A stretch of 64,000 nucleotides of DNA from Bacillota bacterium (GTDB taxonomy: Bacteria; Bacillota; SHA-98; UBA4971). The notes under the pieces were generated by a model, which was not told the origin of the DNA, made no database searches, and was given only the letters and a program-made list of their open reading frames with translations. Positions 44,563 to 53,365 of the stretch are shown here, piece by piece. The stretch spans positions 1 to 64,000 of the forward strand of contig JANLFY010000002.1 in the NCBI GenBank assembly GCA_024653485.1, read 5' to 3'. The stretch's first letter is position 1; every line of letters begins with the position of its first letter. The translations under genes were made by a program, and so were the position numbers.

Positions 44563-45458
44563 GCGCCCTCCCTCCCGAATCTGGTGATTCCCATGTACAC
44601 TGCTGCGAAGACGAGTAGCCCGAGGAACAGCACGACAGAGAGCGCTGCAGAATATCCAATGTTGAGCGACTTGTAGCCCGTAGCGAAGATGTACGTTGCG
44701 AGGGTCTGGGAGGCACCTGCGGGACCGCCCTCGGTCATTATGTAGATGAGGTCCGGAAAGTTGGCGATCCAGATGAACCTAAGGAGCGTGGATACGATGA
44801 TTGTCGGCTTGAGGAGAGGGAGTGTAACGTGGTAGAAGAGACCGGTTGACGACGCTCCATCGATCGTCCCGGCCTCGTACAGCTCGTATGGTATGGACTG
44901 CAGGCCTGCCAGCAACGTGATGGCGAAGAACGGCACGCCGAACCACACATTGGCGGCGATAACCCCTAGCAACGCAGTGGACGGGTTCGAAAGGATGCCA
45001 ACCGGCTGGCTTATTAGGTGTAACCGCATGAGTATGTCACTTATCACTCCAAGCTCCGCATTGAACATCCACTTCCAAGTCATTCCGATGAGAAACCCCG
45101 GCACCGCCCAGGGCAAGAACACTAGTGCCTGATACAAGGGTTTGCCCGGGAATGGCCCGGCGTTTAGGAGTAGGGCCAAGGTCATGCCCAGGATGAACTG
45201 CAATGCAAGAGAGACGACTGTCCATACCACGGTATTCCGGACGGCTGTCCAGAAGGTGCGGTCGCCAAGAATACGAGAGAAGTTGTCGAGCCCGATGAAG
45301 GCCCTGTTGAATGGGTCGAAGAACATGTAGTTCTGGAACGAATACAGGATGCCCATGCCAACGGGCACGGCCATCAGCGTGACTATGAATGCATAGGAAG
45401 GGCTCAGCATTAGGTACGGAGTTAGCTTTCTTGTCCAGGACTTCGAGCGCGCGTGCAT
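44559..45458 (-). CDS. Sugar ABC transporter permease, MalF type (operon 3)
   Basis: 299 residues, six transmembrane helices (LMLSPSYAFIVTLMAVPVGM first). EAA loop LYEAGTIDGASSTGLFYHVT; YIMTEGGPAGASQTLATYIF is the usual loop. ATG preceded by GGAGGAC. It lies 306 bases after the binding-protein gene, a long gap that contains an 8-bp repeat array. Confidence 0.9.
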   Translation of the reverse strand: MHARSKSWTRKLTPYLMLSPSYAFIVTLMAVPVGMGILYSFQNYMFFDPFNRAFIGLDNFSRILGDRTFWTAVRNTVVWTVVSLALQFILGMTLALLLNAGPFPGKPLYQALVFLPWAVPGFLIGMTWKWMFNAELGVISDILMRLHLISQPVGILSNPSTALLGVIAANVWFGVPFFAITLLAGLQSIPYELYEAGTIDGASSTGLFYHVTLPLLKPTIIVSTLLRFIWIANFPDLIYIMTEGGPAGASQTLATYIFATGYKSLNIGYSAALSVVLFLGLLVFAAVYMGITRFGREGA

Positions 45459-45554
45459 GTCCGAGTCCTCCTCGGCTCCTGATTGGGCTCCAGACGAACG
45501 TCTTCCCGGGGCTGTCGCCGGATGGCAACGCCACGCCTGGCAATGGACCGGGAA

Positions 45555-45594
45555 TTGCGGTCTTGCGGTCTTGCGGTCTTGCGGTCTTGCGGTC
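45555..45594. repeat. Five tandem copies of the octamer TTGCGGTC
   Basis: Perfect 8-base units from 45555 to 45594, in the 306-base gap between binding-protein and permease genes of operon 3. Nothing else is recognised in that gap. Perfect identity indicates recent slippage. Confidence 0.95.
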
Positions 45595-45764
45595 GGGCGG
45601 TACCTCCTCTCTCCTCTGGGTGGCTTTCGGGTCAGGAGAGGCTCTCGGGCCCTCGGAGTGGAGGGACGCTCAGCTGCGGCTGCGGGTCTACATCGCCGCC
45701 GCGTCCTCGCCGTCGCGTCCCTCCCTGCGAGGGTTCTATGGTGCGCTAACGTTTCTATGATGCG

Positions 45765-47042
45765 TCAGCGCTTTCGGTACTTCTGCTCGGCATCGGTAAG
45801 GAACTTCGCCCACTTGTCAGCGGCTTCCTGCGCTGTCATCTGCCCCAGGAGCACCTTCTGGAAGTCCGTGGGAACGATCTGGTTGAAGAACGTGCCCCAC
45901 TCAGGCAGGTACCACGGAGGAACGATCTTCACGTACTCGGGCGCATCGAGCTCGGTGAACCACGCCTGGTAGATCGGATCTTGGTAAATCCCCACCTTCT
46001 GGGCACTTCTTGCAACAGGCAGCGCGCCGGTGTCTGCTGCGAACTTCACACTGGTTTCGGGAGAAGCCAGGAATGATAGGAGCTTCCAGGCCTCCTTGGG
46101 GTACTTGGTCCCCTTTGACATGGACCAACCAGCGAAGCCCAATTGGAAGAAGCTCTTCCCAGACGGTCCGAGTGGGAGTGGAGCCACAGCGTATGTTCCC
46201 TTTGCCATGTGCGTCTGTACCGCTGTCAAGGTATCGGGGTCCTGGTCGAGCATCGCGGCGTGGCCAGAGTAGAAAGCCCCGACGATGTCGTTGAAACCCC
46301 ACGTTATCGAGTCCGGGGATGCCCAGCCCTTCTTGTAGATCTCGGCGAGCTTCTCAAGCCCCTTGACGGCTCCCGGCTTGTTGAGGTTGCACTTGCCCTC
46401 GCTGTCAAAGTAGTCGCCGCTGCCGAGGTAGCCGAGCATCCAGAGCTGGATGTTGTCCCAGCACCCGCTTGCCCCTCGCAGCGCGTAACCGTAACGGCCT
46501 TTCGCCTTGTTGGTCAGCTTCTCTGCGGCACTCAGGAATTCCTCAAAGGTCGCAGGCGGCTTCAGCCCGGCCTCCTTGAACCAATCCGCCCTGTAGTACA
46601 GCGCCCTTTCATAGAAGCCCCACGGGATCAGGTAGGCCCCGCTCCCGGCTATCCGGCTCATTTGCCGAGCCGCACTCGTGAAATCCCCCCACTTGTCCCA
46701 TGCCTCGACGTACGGCGCGAGATCCTCAAGTGCCCTCATTGCGGCAAATTGAGATACCCATTTCTCCGTCATCTCGGTGACATCGGGTCCCTGGCCCGCT
46801 GTATACATGGTGAGTAGCTTCTGATAGGACTCCTCCCACGGAAGCGAGATCAGGTTGACCTTGATATCGGGGTTCTGCTTCTCAAACTCGCTCAGGACGG
46901 ACGCCATCAACTGGTCACGCGTGGGACTGGGCATCACAATCACGAGGTTCAGGGTAACTGTCTTTGCAGCGGCTATTCCCGACAATGCCAACGCTCCTAT
47001 CATGACGACACACAGAACCAGGCTGATTCCGGCCTTGCGCAC
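45765..47042 (-). CDS. Sugar ABC transporter solute-binding protein (operon 3)
   Basis: 425 residues. The GTG at 47042 follows GAGGAGGGG and opens a signal peptide (AGISLVLCVVMIGALALSGI, cleavage near AAAKT). Family-1 binding-protein features: FEKQNPDIKVNLISLPWEES, QGPDVTEMTEKWVSQFAAM and AGWSMSKGTKYPKEAWKLLS. It delivers its ligand to the two permeases downstream. Confidence 0.9.
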   Translation of the reverse strand: MRKAGISLVLCVVMIGALALSGIAAAKTVTLNLVIVMPSPTRDQLMASVLSEFEKQNPDIKVNLISLPWEESYQKLLTMYTAGQGPDVTEMTEKWVSQFAAMRALEDLAPYVEAWDKWGDFTSAARQMSRIAGSGAYLIPWGFYERALYYRADWFKEAGLKPPATFEEFLSAAEKLTNKAKGRYGYALRGASGCWDNIQLWMLGYLGSGDYFDSEGKCNLNKPGAVKGLEKLAEIYKKGWASPDSITWGFNDIVGAFYSGHAAMLDQDPDTLTAVQTHMAKGTYAVAPLPLGPSGKSFFQLGFAGWSMSKGTKYPKEAWKLLSFLASPETSVKFAADTGALPVARSAQKVGIYQDPIYQAWFTELDAPEYVKIVPPWYLPEWGTFFNQIVPTDFQKVLLGQMTAQEAADKWAKFLTDAEQKYRKR

Positions 47043-47474
47043 GAATATCCCCTCCTCGTATAGTGCGTGTTCATGATGTGGATTCCCGTCTGGCGGCGCT
47101 GACGCTGGTCGCGCTCGCTTCGATTGGTGGTTCCGGCCGCCGCCCATCCCGACCGGTGCTGATCCCACCACGTGCCGATCCCGACCGGGCTTAATCGGGC
47201 GGTGCTAGCTCCAGCATCACTGACCTCGGCAGTACCAGCTTCAGCAGTGCTAACTTCAGTGGCGCTGCCTCTCCCGGTGCCAACTTCGATAGCGTTCACG
47301 CTGACAACGTTATGCACGACGACGCCGACTGCAACACATGCTTCGGTCTGCCGACTCCGTCACCACCTCCCTGCTTGGTCTTCGCGACTTGGCCTTCACG
47401 CCCTTCTCGCATGGCGCCTTGCATGGCGCCTTGCATGGCGCGCTCCTGCTCACTCCTGCCTTTGAAGGCCGCAC
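47043..47474. repeat. Intergenic region with degenerate 15-bp and 12-bp tandem repeats
   Basis: Six degenerate 15-base units (47207-47296; for example AGCTTCAGCAGTGCT then AACTTCAGTGGCGCT), and three 12-base units containing ATGGCGCCTTGC (47409-47440). The 15-base unit encodes a 5-residue repeat on the minus strand but without a supported gene. The rest holds the spacing between the FadR-type regulator and the binding-protein gene. Confidence 0.6.
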
Positions 47475-48155
47475 CTACGGTCGTTTCTTCCTGATATTTG
47501 CCTCGATCCTATCCATGAGCCGCCTGACGCTCTTCCTGCCGGCGGCCTTGTTACGTGCACAGATCGCGTCGTAGATCGGTCGGTGGAACTCATGCGAGTC
47601 GTCGAACAAGTGAGAGTCGCCGAGTGGATTTTCCCAGAACAGAGAGAGTTCCTTGATTGCCGAGAGCACCTGGGCGAGTACATCGTTGCCAGATACCTTG
47701 TATATCAGTTGGTGAAAGGCGGCGTCCTCCCTGGTGTTGCTGCGCCCCTCGGCTCTTGCCCTTTCCAGAGAATCGAGAGCCTCACCGATGGCCTTGAGGT
47801 CCTCTTCGGTGGCGTTCTCGATGGCCTCTTCGACGGCGAGCGTCTCGAGGTAACGGCGGACCTTCAAAGCTTGCAGAGCGGTGCGCTTGTCGGAGAGAAA
47901 CTGCATCCTGACGGTGTGGTGGTCCGGGGGGCCGGGAGCCACGAAAGTCCCTTTCCCTTCGCGAATCTCGACGACGCCGTTGACCTCCAGGATTCGTATG
48001 CCTTCGCGTAGAGATGACCGGCCCACCCCAAGGAGCTTCATCAGCTCACGCTCACTGGGAAGTCGGGAACCCGGGACTAGCCTTGCATCTTTGATGTACT
48101 TCTCGATCTGCTGCGCTACCGCGGCAGGCACTTTCTGCCGTATGATCCGATCCAA
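47475..48155 (-). CDS. GntR-family regulator, FadR subfamily (operon 3)
   Basis: 226 residues from the TTG at 48155, chosen because GGAGG lies 8 bases upstream; the frame continues to 48206 without a site. The winged HTH spans about 5-75 (GSRLPSERELMKLLGVGRSS, LREGIRILEVNGVVEIREGK). The all-helical FCD effector domain follows, with the metal-binding residues Asp and His visible in REDAAFHQLIYKVSGN, HEFHRPIYDAI and a final helix. FadR-type FCD regulators sense carboxylic or sugar acids, which hints that the imported ligand is acidic. It is first gene of operon 3. Confidence 0.9.
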   Translation of the reverse strand: MDRIIRQKVPAAVAQQIEKYIKDARLVPGSRLPSERELMKLLGVGRSSLREGIRILEVNGVVEIREGKGTFVAPGPPDHHTVRMQFLSDKRTALQALKVRRYLETLAVEEAIENATEEDLKAIGEALDSLERARAEGRSNTREDAAFHQLIYKVSGNDVLAQVLSAIKELSLFWENPLGDSHLFDDSHEFHRPIYDAICARNKAAGRKSVRRLMDRIEANIRKKRP

Positions 48156-48208
48156 TTCAATAGCCTCCGGTGGAACATGGTCGTGTTGAACTTCCCATAG
48201 AATCAAAA

Positions 48209-48241
48209 GACATCTGGTCTGACGTCAGCCCATCTGATGTC
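48209..48241 (-). promoter_or_regulatory. Probable operator of the FadR-type regulator
   Basis: GACATC (48209-48214) and GATGTC (48236-48241) flank TGGTC and a perfect palindrome CTGACGTCAG (48219-48228). A nested dyad with TGGTC next to the regulator start is typical of GntR/FadR sites. Confidence 0.55.
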
Positions 48242-48631
48242 AGCAACAAGGGAGTTCGCCGCCGAATTCGGAATTCCTTCCGTGCCCATAAGGATATGTG
48301 TAACTGTGAGGGCGCCCCACCTGGTCATTGTGGCAGTTACCACATCCTGACGCGGCCGGCAGCCGGCACGCCGTGGTGTTGTGCGCCCGGCATGGGCGCT
48401 GTCTGTGGGCCTCGCGTCCTTACCCCTCGGAAGGGGGCTTGCGACCCTCTCGCCCCGGCTGCCCTCACCCGGTTGGCAGCCATTTCCCCCAAGCTCTAGT
48501 GAGGCCCAGCCACTACGGCTAGTTACCGGCCTGCTGACATCCCCGTACGATCTGCTCCTTGAACTCCTCCGAAATCCCGGGGAGTTGTTGTTCCGGCCGC
48601 TGAGCTTCTTGCGGGACAGGCTTCGCCGGCG

Positions 48632-48745
48632 TCCTCGAGCGCGCGCTGGAGGAGGTGCGGTAAGCACACTCACGATCCTCGTGGTCGCGATGCCATGGAG
48701 GCGGGCGCCGAGAGGGCATGCCCGGTGCAGACAGAATCACCTGCA
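48632..48745 (+). pseudogene. Second degT 3' end remnant
   Basis: Closely similar to 27063-27180: GAGCGCGCGCTGGAG, then CACTCACGATC, then CGCCGAGAGG and GGTGCAG in the same order, with small insertions and deletions. Only the last few codons of the DegT frame and its downstream flank are kept. Confidence 0.55.
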
Positions 48746-48871
48746 CTCTCGTGAGTGCTGGGCTCGGCAGGAGGCAGGGCTAACGCTACTCTGCCAGGTA
48801 GGCAGCGCGTGGAAAAGTGGAAACTGTTGGGTGACACAACCGCTGCACGCGCCCACTATTGTTTCAACGCT

Positions 48872-48899
48872 TTGAACCGTCCCTTTCGGATAATATAAT
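48872..48899 (+). promoter_or_regulatory. Promoter of the UPF0175/PIN pair
   Basis: TTGAAC at 48872-48877 and a perfect TATAAT at 48894-48899 with a 16-base spacer, about 130 bases before the start at 49028. Confidence 0.65.
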
Positions 48900-49027
48900 G
48901 AATTTAACGGAGCGTCTGGCGCTCCGCAGTGACTTGTCTTGGCGCGGGACCCCGGCAGACATAGGGGCAAATGGGCAAATGGCGTTGCGTCGGGCAAAGG
49001 CGCATGCCCCACAAGGAGGGGTGTCTG

Positions 49028-49276
49028 GTGGAGACCACCTTGACCTACTTGGAGGTCCTGTCTCGGGAGAGCAAGAAGCCCGAAGTTGAGATACTGGCAA
49101 TGGCACTTCGCGCAGGCCTTCGCCAGTTGTGGCGTGAACGGACCCTCGGCCGTTATCTCCGAGGCGAGCTTAGCCGCGACGAGGCAGTCGAGCTCGTAGG
49201 GATCGACTGGGTCGAGCTGGCGGAGCGGCAGTATGATGCGGCGAAGGAGGATCTCAAATGGGGGCTGGAGCAGTAG
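49028..49276 (+). CDS. UPF0175-like small antitoxin-type protein
   Basis: 82 residues from the GTG at 49028, which has AAGGAGGGG about 8 bases ahead. The pattern RYLRGELSRDEAVELVGIDW followed by VELAERQYDAAKEDLKWGL fits UPF0175 proteins, ribbon-helix-like antitoxins that accompany DUF3368/PIN-domain nucleases. The gene overlaps the truncated PIN frame by 19 bases. As the toxin is broken, it may be an orphan antitoxin. Confidence 0.65.
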   Translation: METTLTYLEVLSRESKKPEVEILAMALRAGLRQLWRERTLGRYLRGELSRDEAVELVGIDWVELAERQYDAAKEDLKWGLEQ

Positions 49277-49368
49277 GTCCTGTCGTGGCGGACTCCGGCC
49301 CCCTTATCCATCTGGCAGAAGTAGGCCTCCTGGGCCTTCTTCGTATGTTTGAGGCGGTTCATGGATGA
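49258..49368 (+). pseudogene. PIN-domain (DUF3368-like) toxin, truncated to 36 residues
   Basis: The frame reads VVADSGPLIHLAEVGLLGLL, the N-terminal strand of DUF3368 PIN nucleases with its first catalytic Asp, and then ends at a TGA at 49366-49368. About 110 residues with the other acidic residues are missing. The break lies close to the MITE-like repeat starting near 49437. Confidence 0.7.
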
Positions 49369-49436
49369 GCTTCGCAAGTCGTCAGGTCCTTAGGAGCGAC
49401 TGGCTCGTGCAAGCCTGCTGCGCCTCCTTGCAGCCT

Positions 49437-49640
49437 ATGTGAGAGTGCAGAAATGATCCCGACTCCTGGGAGGAGTTGCCGGTGATTGCACGACAGGCCG
49501 CAGAATCCGGTCACTCGCCCAATGGGCGGGATTCTGCCAAGGTGCCTCGCTCGGGGCGGCGTCCCTGGAGCCGAGTACCGGTAACCCGCCAGATGTTGGC
49601 AAGTTGGCGGAATTAACGAACCTCTAGCAACCGCTAGCTG
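49437..49640. repeat. MITE-like element, copy B (right end lost)
   Basis: TGTGAGAGTGCAGAAATGAT then CCCGAC aligns with the left end of the element at 30492-30690, followed by the shared GCCGGTGATTGCACGA. An internal hairpin GCAGAATCC...GGATTCTGC is better paired here (9 bp) than in copy A, and a second GC-rich hairpin follows. The right terminal inverted repeat is not found. The stretch to 49799 carries no gene. Confidence 0.55.
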
Positions 49641-49799
49641 ATCTATCCCGATGGAGACACCTCCCGTCTTGCCGTTCCTGTGGCATGCTGACAACAGAGG
49701 TGGTTCGTTCCTTAATACGACGGTACGAACGGAACGGAGCAGGAAGTCAGCACTGTGCGGCCGGGCGGTCCTGATCAGCATTCGCTCTCCGAATCAGTA

Positions 49800-50540
49800 G
49801 CATGGGACAAGACTTCCAGCTGTTGAAGCCCCCTGGCTGCAGTTGCCCGTGGACATCGAGCCCGATACGGGGGACATCCACGCAAACCTCAGCAAGGCTG
49901 CCATCACCTCCCTCCGCACGAAGGCCATCCTCCCAGTGGACGCCTTCGGCCAGCCGGCGAGGCTCGATGTTATCCGCGAGCTCGCGGACCGCCACGGACT
50001 CGTGGTTATCGAGGACCCCTGCGAGTCCCTGGGTCGAATACAAGGGCACGAAGGTCGGGCACGGCGCCTTCTCGCACGGGGCGGTGTTCGCGTTCTATCC
50101 CAACAAGCAGATCACCACGGGAGAGGGCGGGATGATCGTCACCGACGACGACGGGGTAGCCCGCCTCTGCCGGAGCATGTGCAACCAGCGATGGGGAGGG
50201 AGGCCGGGGTGTGGCTTTCTCACGAGCGGCTGGGCTACAACTACCGCATGGACGAGCTTTCGGCCGCGCTCGGGGTTGCGCCGATCTCGCGCATCGAGGA
50301 GATCATCGTCAATCGCGAGCGGGTTGCGGCGATGTACTCGGGACAGTGTTCCGCAGCGGCGAGTCCCTTGCCGGGCATGGCCGGCTCCCAGGCCTCGTCA
50401 GGGGCACGGCGGCGTGGCGACCGCAAGGCGAAGCCGGTGGTCGTGAACATCGGGCATGACACCGCGCCCATGCGCCCATCGGCTAGGCAAGTATCGGCAA
50501 GTCAAGTGCGGTATCGCAACGCGATAATGCGAGCGTAGCG
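49800..50540 (+). pseudogene. DegT/DnrJ/EryC1-type aminotransferase relic, copy B
   Basis: Pieces in successive frames give most of a DegT enzyme: VDIEPDTGDIHANL, ILPVDAFGQPARLDVIRELA and VVIEDPCESLG. After a shift comes HGAFSHGAVFAFYPNKQITT with the PLP Lys, and after a second shift LSHERLGYNYRMDELSAAL and ISRIEEIIVNRERVAAMYS. At least two frameshifts and loss of the N-terminal 70 residues make it non-functional. It is uninterrupted, unlike copy A, and is better preserved. Confidence 0.8.
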
Positions 50541-50573
50541 TGCGCTGTCGTCTAGCAAGCATGGGTGTCGTGC

Positions 50574-50596
50574 GGGGTCCCCTTTCCGGGGACCCC
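50574..50596 (+). terminator. Hairpin downstream of degT relic copy B
   Basis: GGGGTCCCC and GGGGACCCC pair around TTTCC, the counterpart of the hairpin at 10946-10973. It lies between the convergent degT relic and the phosphodiesterase gene. Confidence 0.6.
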
Positions 50597-50668
50597 TTCA
50601 CCCTTCGAATTTGTACTGACCCATCTCCTGTTTGCTTTGGCCTAGGCCACTTGGAGGTCTTGCGCCCG

Positions 50669-51949
50669 CTACCAGGGCTTCTCCGGATCCGTCAGAAGCC
50701 TCCCGGGAAGCGGCGGCTCGATCTTCGAGACGTCCACTCCCATGCGGCTGAGAATGGTGGGCGCTACGTCTCTCTGATCGCCCCTCCTTTGAATCGTCTC
50801 GTCATTCGTGGCGAGGAACACGTATGGAGCCATCGAGTGAGAGGTCTTTCCTTCATCGAAACCGTGATCCGAGGTAACGTAGATCCGCGTCCTCTCGTAC
50901 ACTCCTAGCTGCTTGAGCTTCTCCACTATGCGGCCCAGCCACCGGTCTACTTCCACGATGGCGTTCGAGTAGTCCTGGGAGTTCTCGCCGTGCTTGTGCC
51001 CAGCCGCATCAGGGTCACCGAAGTGGAAGAACGCGAAGAACCGCTGCGTGCCATACCGATCCAAGCTGTTCAGGGCTAGCTGCCCCACTTCATCAGCAGG
51101 CCTTGGCTGGTCGCCCTGGAAGAGATCGATGTCTTGCTTGGCGTTGTAATATGGCTCACCTCGACGCAGGCGTAGCTGCACTGCCCCGCGATATCTTGCC
51201 TTGGCTCTCTCAGGGAGTCGTGGAAGCCGCGGGAGCTGCGGGATCCGTGCGGACTGCAGCCTCGGCAGAAGCTCCTTCAGAACCCTGGAGCGGAACTCAG
51301 TCATGGTGGAGACTATGGCACGCCCGACCTTATCATCCCCGAACACCTTTTCCAGCCTTTCGAGGACCTGCTCCCGAGATATGCTCTCACTTTTCAGCCG
51401 GGTCCGGTCCAGCAACCGGGTCCCGCCCGACCGGCTCCGGGCGCGCCTGGCGATTGACATGCCTGCTCGACGAGCCTCTGAAGCCGGCCCCTGGGAGCCC
51501 AGGTTTCCGCCCTTGCCGGTAACCATGATCGTTGCGATGCCGTCGTCACCGAACTCGTCTTCGAGCCGCTCGAAGATTGTGTAGCCCTTTGGAATCGGCC
51601 GGTACACGGAGTTGCTGAATACCCCCGTGACCTCCGGACCATAACCAGTGAGCATCTGCGCATGGCCGGCTTTGGTGTCCGTCTTATGAGTCACGTCTAT
51701 CTCCACTATCGCGCCCTCGGCTATGAGGGCTTCGAGGTTGGGCAGTTGACCCGCGTCGAGTAGCTCACGTAGGTGCTCTCTCTGCACTCCGTCCCACGAA
51801 ATGAGAATCGCGTTCTTGACTGACCCGGTGGCTTCCTCTGCAATACCGACGGAGCTTGTGGCGCTAACAACGAGCAAAGAGACTAGTACACACACCAGCG
51901 CACGCCAGGCTGCACGATACCCTCTCCTTCCGAGCCCGAACTGTCTCAT
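50669..51949 (-). CDS. Exported alkaline-phosphatase/phosphodiesterase superfamily protein, copy B
   Basis: 426 residues, intact, with the same motifs as copy A at 11049-12329 (ISWDGV, DTKAGHAQMLTGYGPE, GDPDAAGHKHG, TSDHGFDEG). The two proteins differ mainly in the signal peptide and the last 60 residues (for example NDETIQRRGDQRDVA here, NDDMVRRRGDQRDIA there). Bases 51078-51532 are identical to 11458-11912. Both copies keep all metal ligands, so both should be active. ATG at 51949 after GGGGGGTG. Confidence 0.85.
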   Translation of the reverse strand: MRQFGLGRRGYRAAWRALVCVLVSLLVVSATSSVGIAEEATGSVKNAILISWDGVQREHLRELLDAGQLPNLEALIAEGAIVEIDVTHKTDTKAGHAQMLTGYGPEVTGVFSNSVYRPIPKGYTIFERLEDEFGDDGIATIMVTGKGGNLGSQGPASEARRAGMSIARRARSRSGGTRLLDRTRLKSESISREQVLERLEKVFGDDKVGRAIVSTMTEFRSRVLKELLPRLQSARIPQLPRLPRLPERAKARYRGAVQLRLRRGEPYYNAKQDIDLFQGDQPRPADEVGQLALNSLDRYGTQRFFAFFHFGDPDAAGHKHGENSQDYSNAIVEVDRWLGRIVEKLKQLGVYERTRIYVTSDHGFDEGKTSHSMAPYVFLATNDETIQRRGDQRDVAPTILSRMGVDVSKIEPPLPGRLLTDPEKPW

Positions 51950-52351
51950 GGTTAGCACCCCCCGTATGGTTTATGGTTTCGCTCTATCTATGACGGACCA
52001 TCCCCTCCGGAGGTTCCCGGAATGGGGAGGGCGGAGCAATAAGCCTCGTTCCGGCGGTGTTCATAGTCCTGTTCCTGCAACGCTACCTCATCACGGGGTT
52101 GACGGCTGGCGCGGTCGGGGAGTATGTCGGGAACATCATGGTGGATGCCGTCATCCTCCGGCCTGTGCCTCACGTCTGTTCTCGCGCATGTCCGTCCTGA
52201 GCCGAGTAGACTACTCTCCTTTGGCGAGTGGCGAGGATTTCATCGGGAAGGAATGTGCTGCGGACGCTGCGAGACGGACGCCGTGGCAGGGGGCTGTGGC
52301 ACCGGCGCCGCAGCAGGCGGGCTATGGCACGGGTGGGTACGCTGGACAATG
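51950..52351 (+). other. Edge of the duplicated block and a fragment of a sugar permease
   Basis: Similarity to 12330-12415 ends at about 52033. Directly after it, 52039-52113 reads in frame SLVPAVFIVLFLQRYLITGL then TAGAVGEYVGN, which is the C-terminal end of a MalG-type permease. The rest of that permease is absent, so the block insertion or a deletion cut it. 52200-52351 shows nothing more. Confidence 0.6.
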
Positions 52352-53365
52352 CTAGACAATATAGAGAATCTCTGCGTGAGGTAGCACCGCCTCGATTTGG
52401 CTCTCGAAGAACTCTCGAATCTCGTCCATCACGTTATCCGGGTAGACATACTTGCCGTATCCGAACTGACCGTACTTGAATCTCCGCTCTTCCTCGCCGA
52501 GAGGGACCTCGGTGCCAGGATACACTTCTTTGATGATCTTCTTGGCCCTCGCCGTGAAGCGGTGTGTTATGAGCTCGAAGGTAACCTGAACGTCCTCGGG
52601 CAGGTGGTCCCTCACTGTGCGGAGGAGGTTCGCGTACTCCTCTTGCCATCCCTCGAACACAAAGATGGGTCCCACGAGAAAACCCAAGGGGTACCCGGCC
52701 TTCGCGATCTCCCGCGCTGCTTTGAGCCTGTGCTGAAGCCGCGGCGTTCCCGTCTCGAATTTCTCAAGGGCGTAGTTGCAGTTGACGCTGAACCTGACCT
52801 CGGTCTTGCCCTGGTGTGGGAGCCCGAGCAGCCCGCCGACGTCAGTGTACTTGGTCACGAACCGGAACCTGGCGTTATCCAGACCGGCAAAGAACTCTAT
52901 CGCCCGCCGAAGTGAGCCCGTCCATGCTTCGACCGCGACGGGATCCGATGTGGCGGAGCCCTCGAATACAGTGGTCGCCGGGCTACGCTCGTCTACGTAG
53001 TCCCGTGCCCGATCCATGATTTCGTCGACATTCACATACACCTTGACGTAAGGGGTTCGCCCGAGATTGGTGTTCAAGTAACAATACTGGCACAATCCTG
53101 GACATCCGGATACCAGGGGCAGCTGATAGTGCGCCGATGGCCTGCAAGTCTGGAAATCCCGACCCCGCCATACCAATACCACCATCGTTCGCTTGGACAG
53201 GAAGAACCGCTCTGAGAAGTCTTGTCTCGGCAGGACCGGGATCCGTTTCTCGTAAACCGACACTTCAATGCCTTTGGCCTTTAGCCGATTCATGAGTTCG
53301 CGTCCCAACGGATACGCGAGAGCTGCTTGCTGGATAAAGGCCAGCCTGGGAATGAACGAGCCCAC
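52352..53365 (-). CDS. SplB-like radical SAM protein with Ala in place of the catalytic Cys
   Basis: 337 residues, the length of spore photoproduct lyase. The radical SAM cluster is C88-x3-C92-x2-C95 in SGCPGLCQYCYL; Y94 and Y96 match the hydrogen-transfer tyrosines Y97 and Y99 of B. subtilis SplB (constant offset of 3). The segment FEGSATSDPVAVE aligns with the SplB block that normally reads SCTSD; A138 stands at the position of catalytic Cys141. The C-terminus (KYVYPDNVMDEIREFFE) is family-like. It probably acts on DNA or a related substrate with altered chemistry. It is a single-gene unit; no splA is adjacent. Confidence 0.85.
   Translation of the reverse strand: MGSFIPRLAFIQQAALAYPLGRELMNRLKAKGIEVSVYEKRIPVLPRQDFSERFFLSKRTMVVLVWRGRDFQTCRPSAHYQLPLVSGCPGLCQYCYLNTNLGRTPYVKVYVNVDEIMDRARDYVDERSPATTVFEGSATSDPVAVEAWTGSLRRAIEFFAGLDNARFRFVTKYTDVGGLLGLPHQGKTEVRFSVNCNYALEKFETGTPRLQHRLKAAREIAKAGYPLGFLVGPIFVFEGWQEEYANLLRTVRDHLPEDVQVTFELITHRFTARAKKIIKEVYPGTEVPLGEEERRFKYGQFGYGKYVYPDNVMDEIREFFESQIEAVLPHAEILYIV

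Larger units (their letters stand above)
48242..48970. other. Intergenic patchwork with degT 3' remnant and a promoter
   Basis: The stretch contains the degT 3' fragment at 48632-48745 and the promoter at 48872-48899, listed separately. The remainder, including an inverted CCCCGGGATTTC/GAACTCC-like segment at 48560-48590, shows no gene. Confidence 0.4.

Noticed and set aside
47172-47465. 97-residue plus-strand frame across the 15-bp repeats
   Set aside because: Low-complexity Ala/Thr/Ser sequence caused by the repeats, with no ribosome site.
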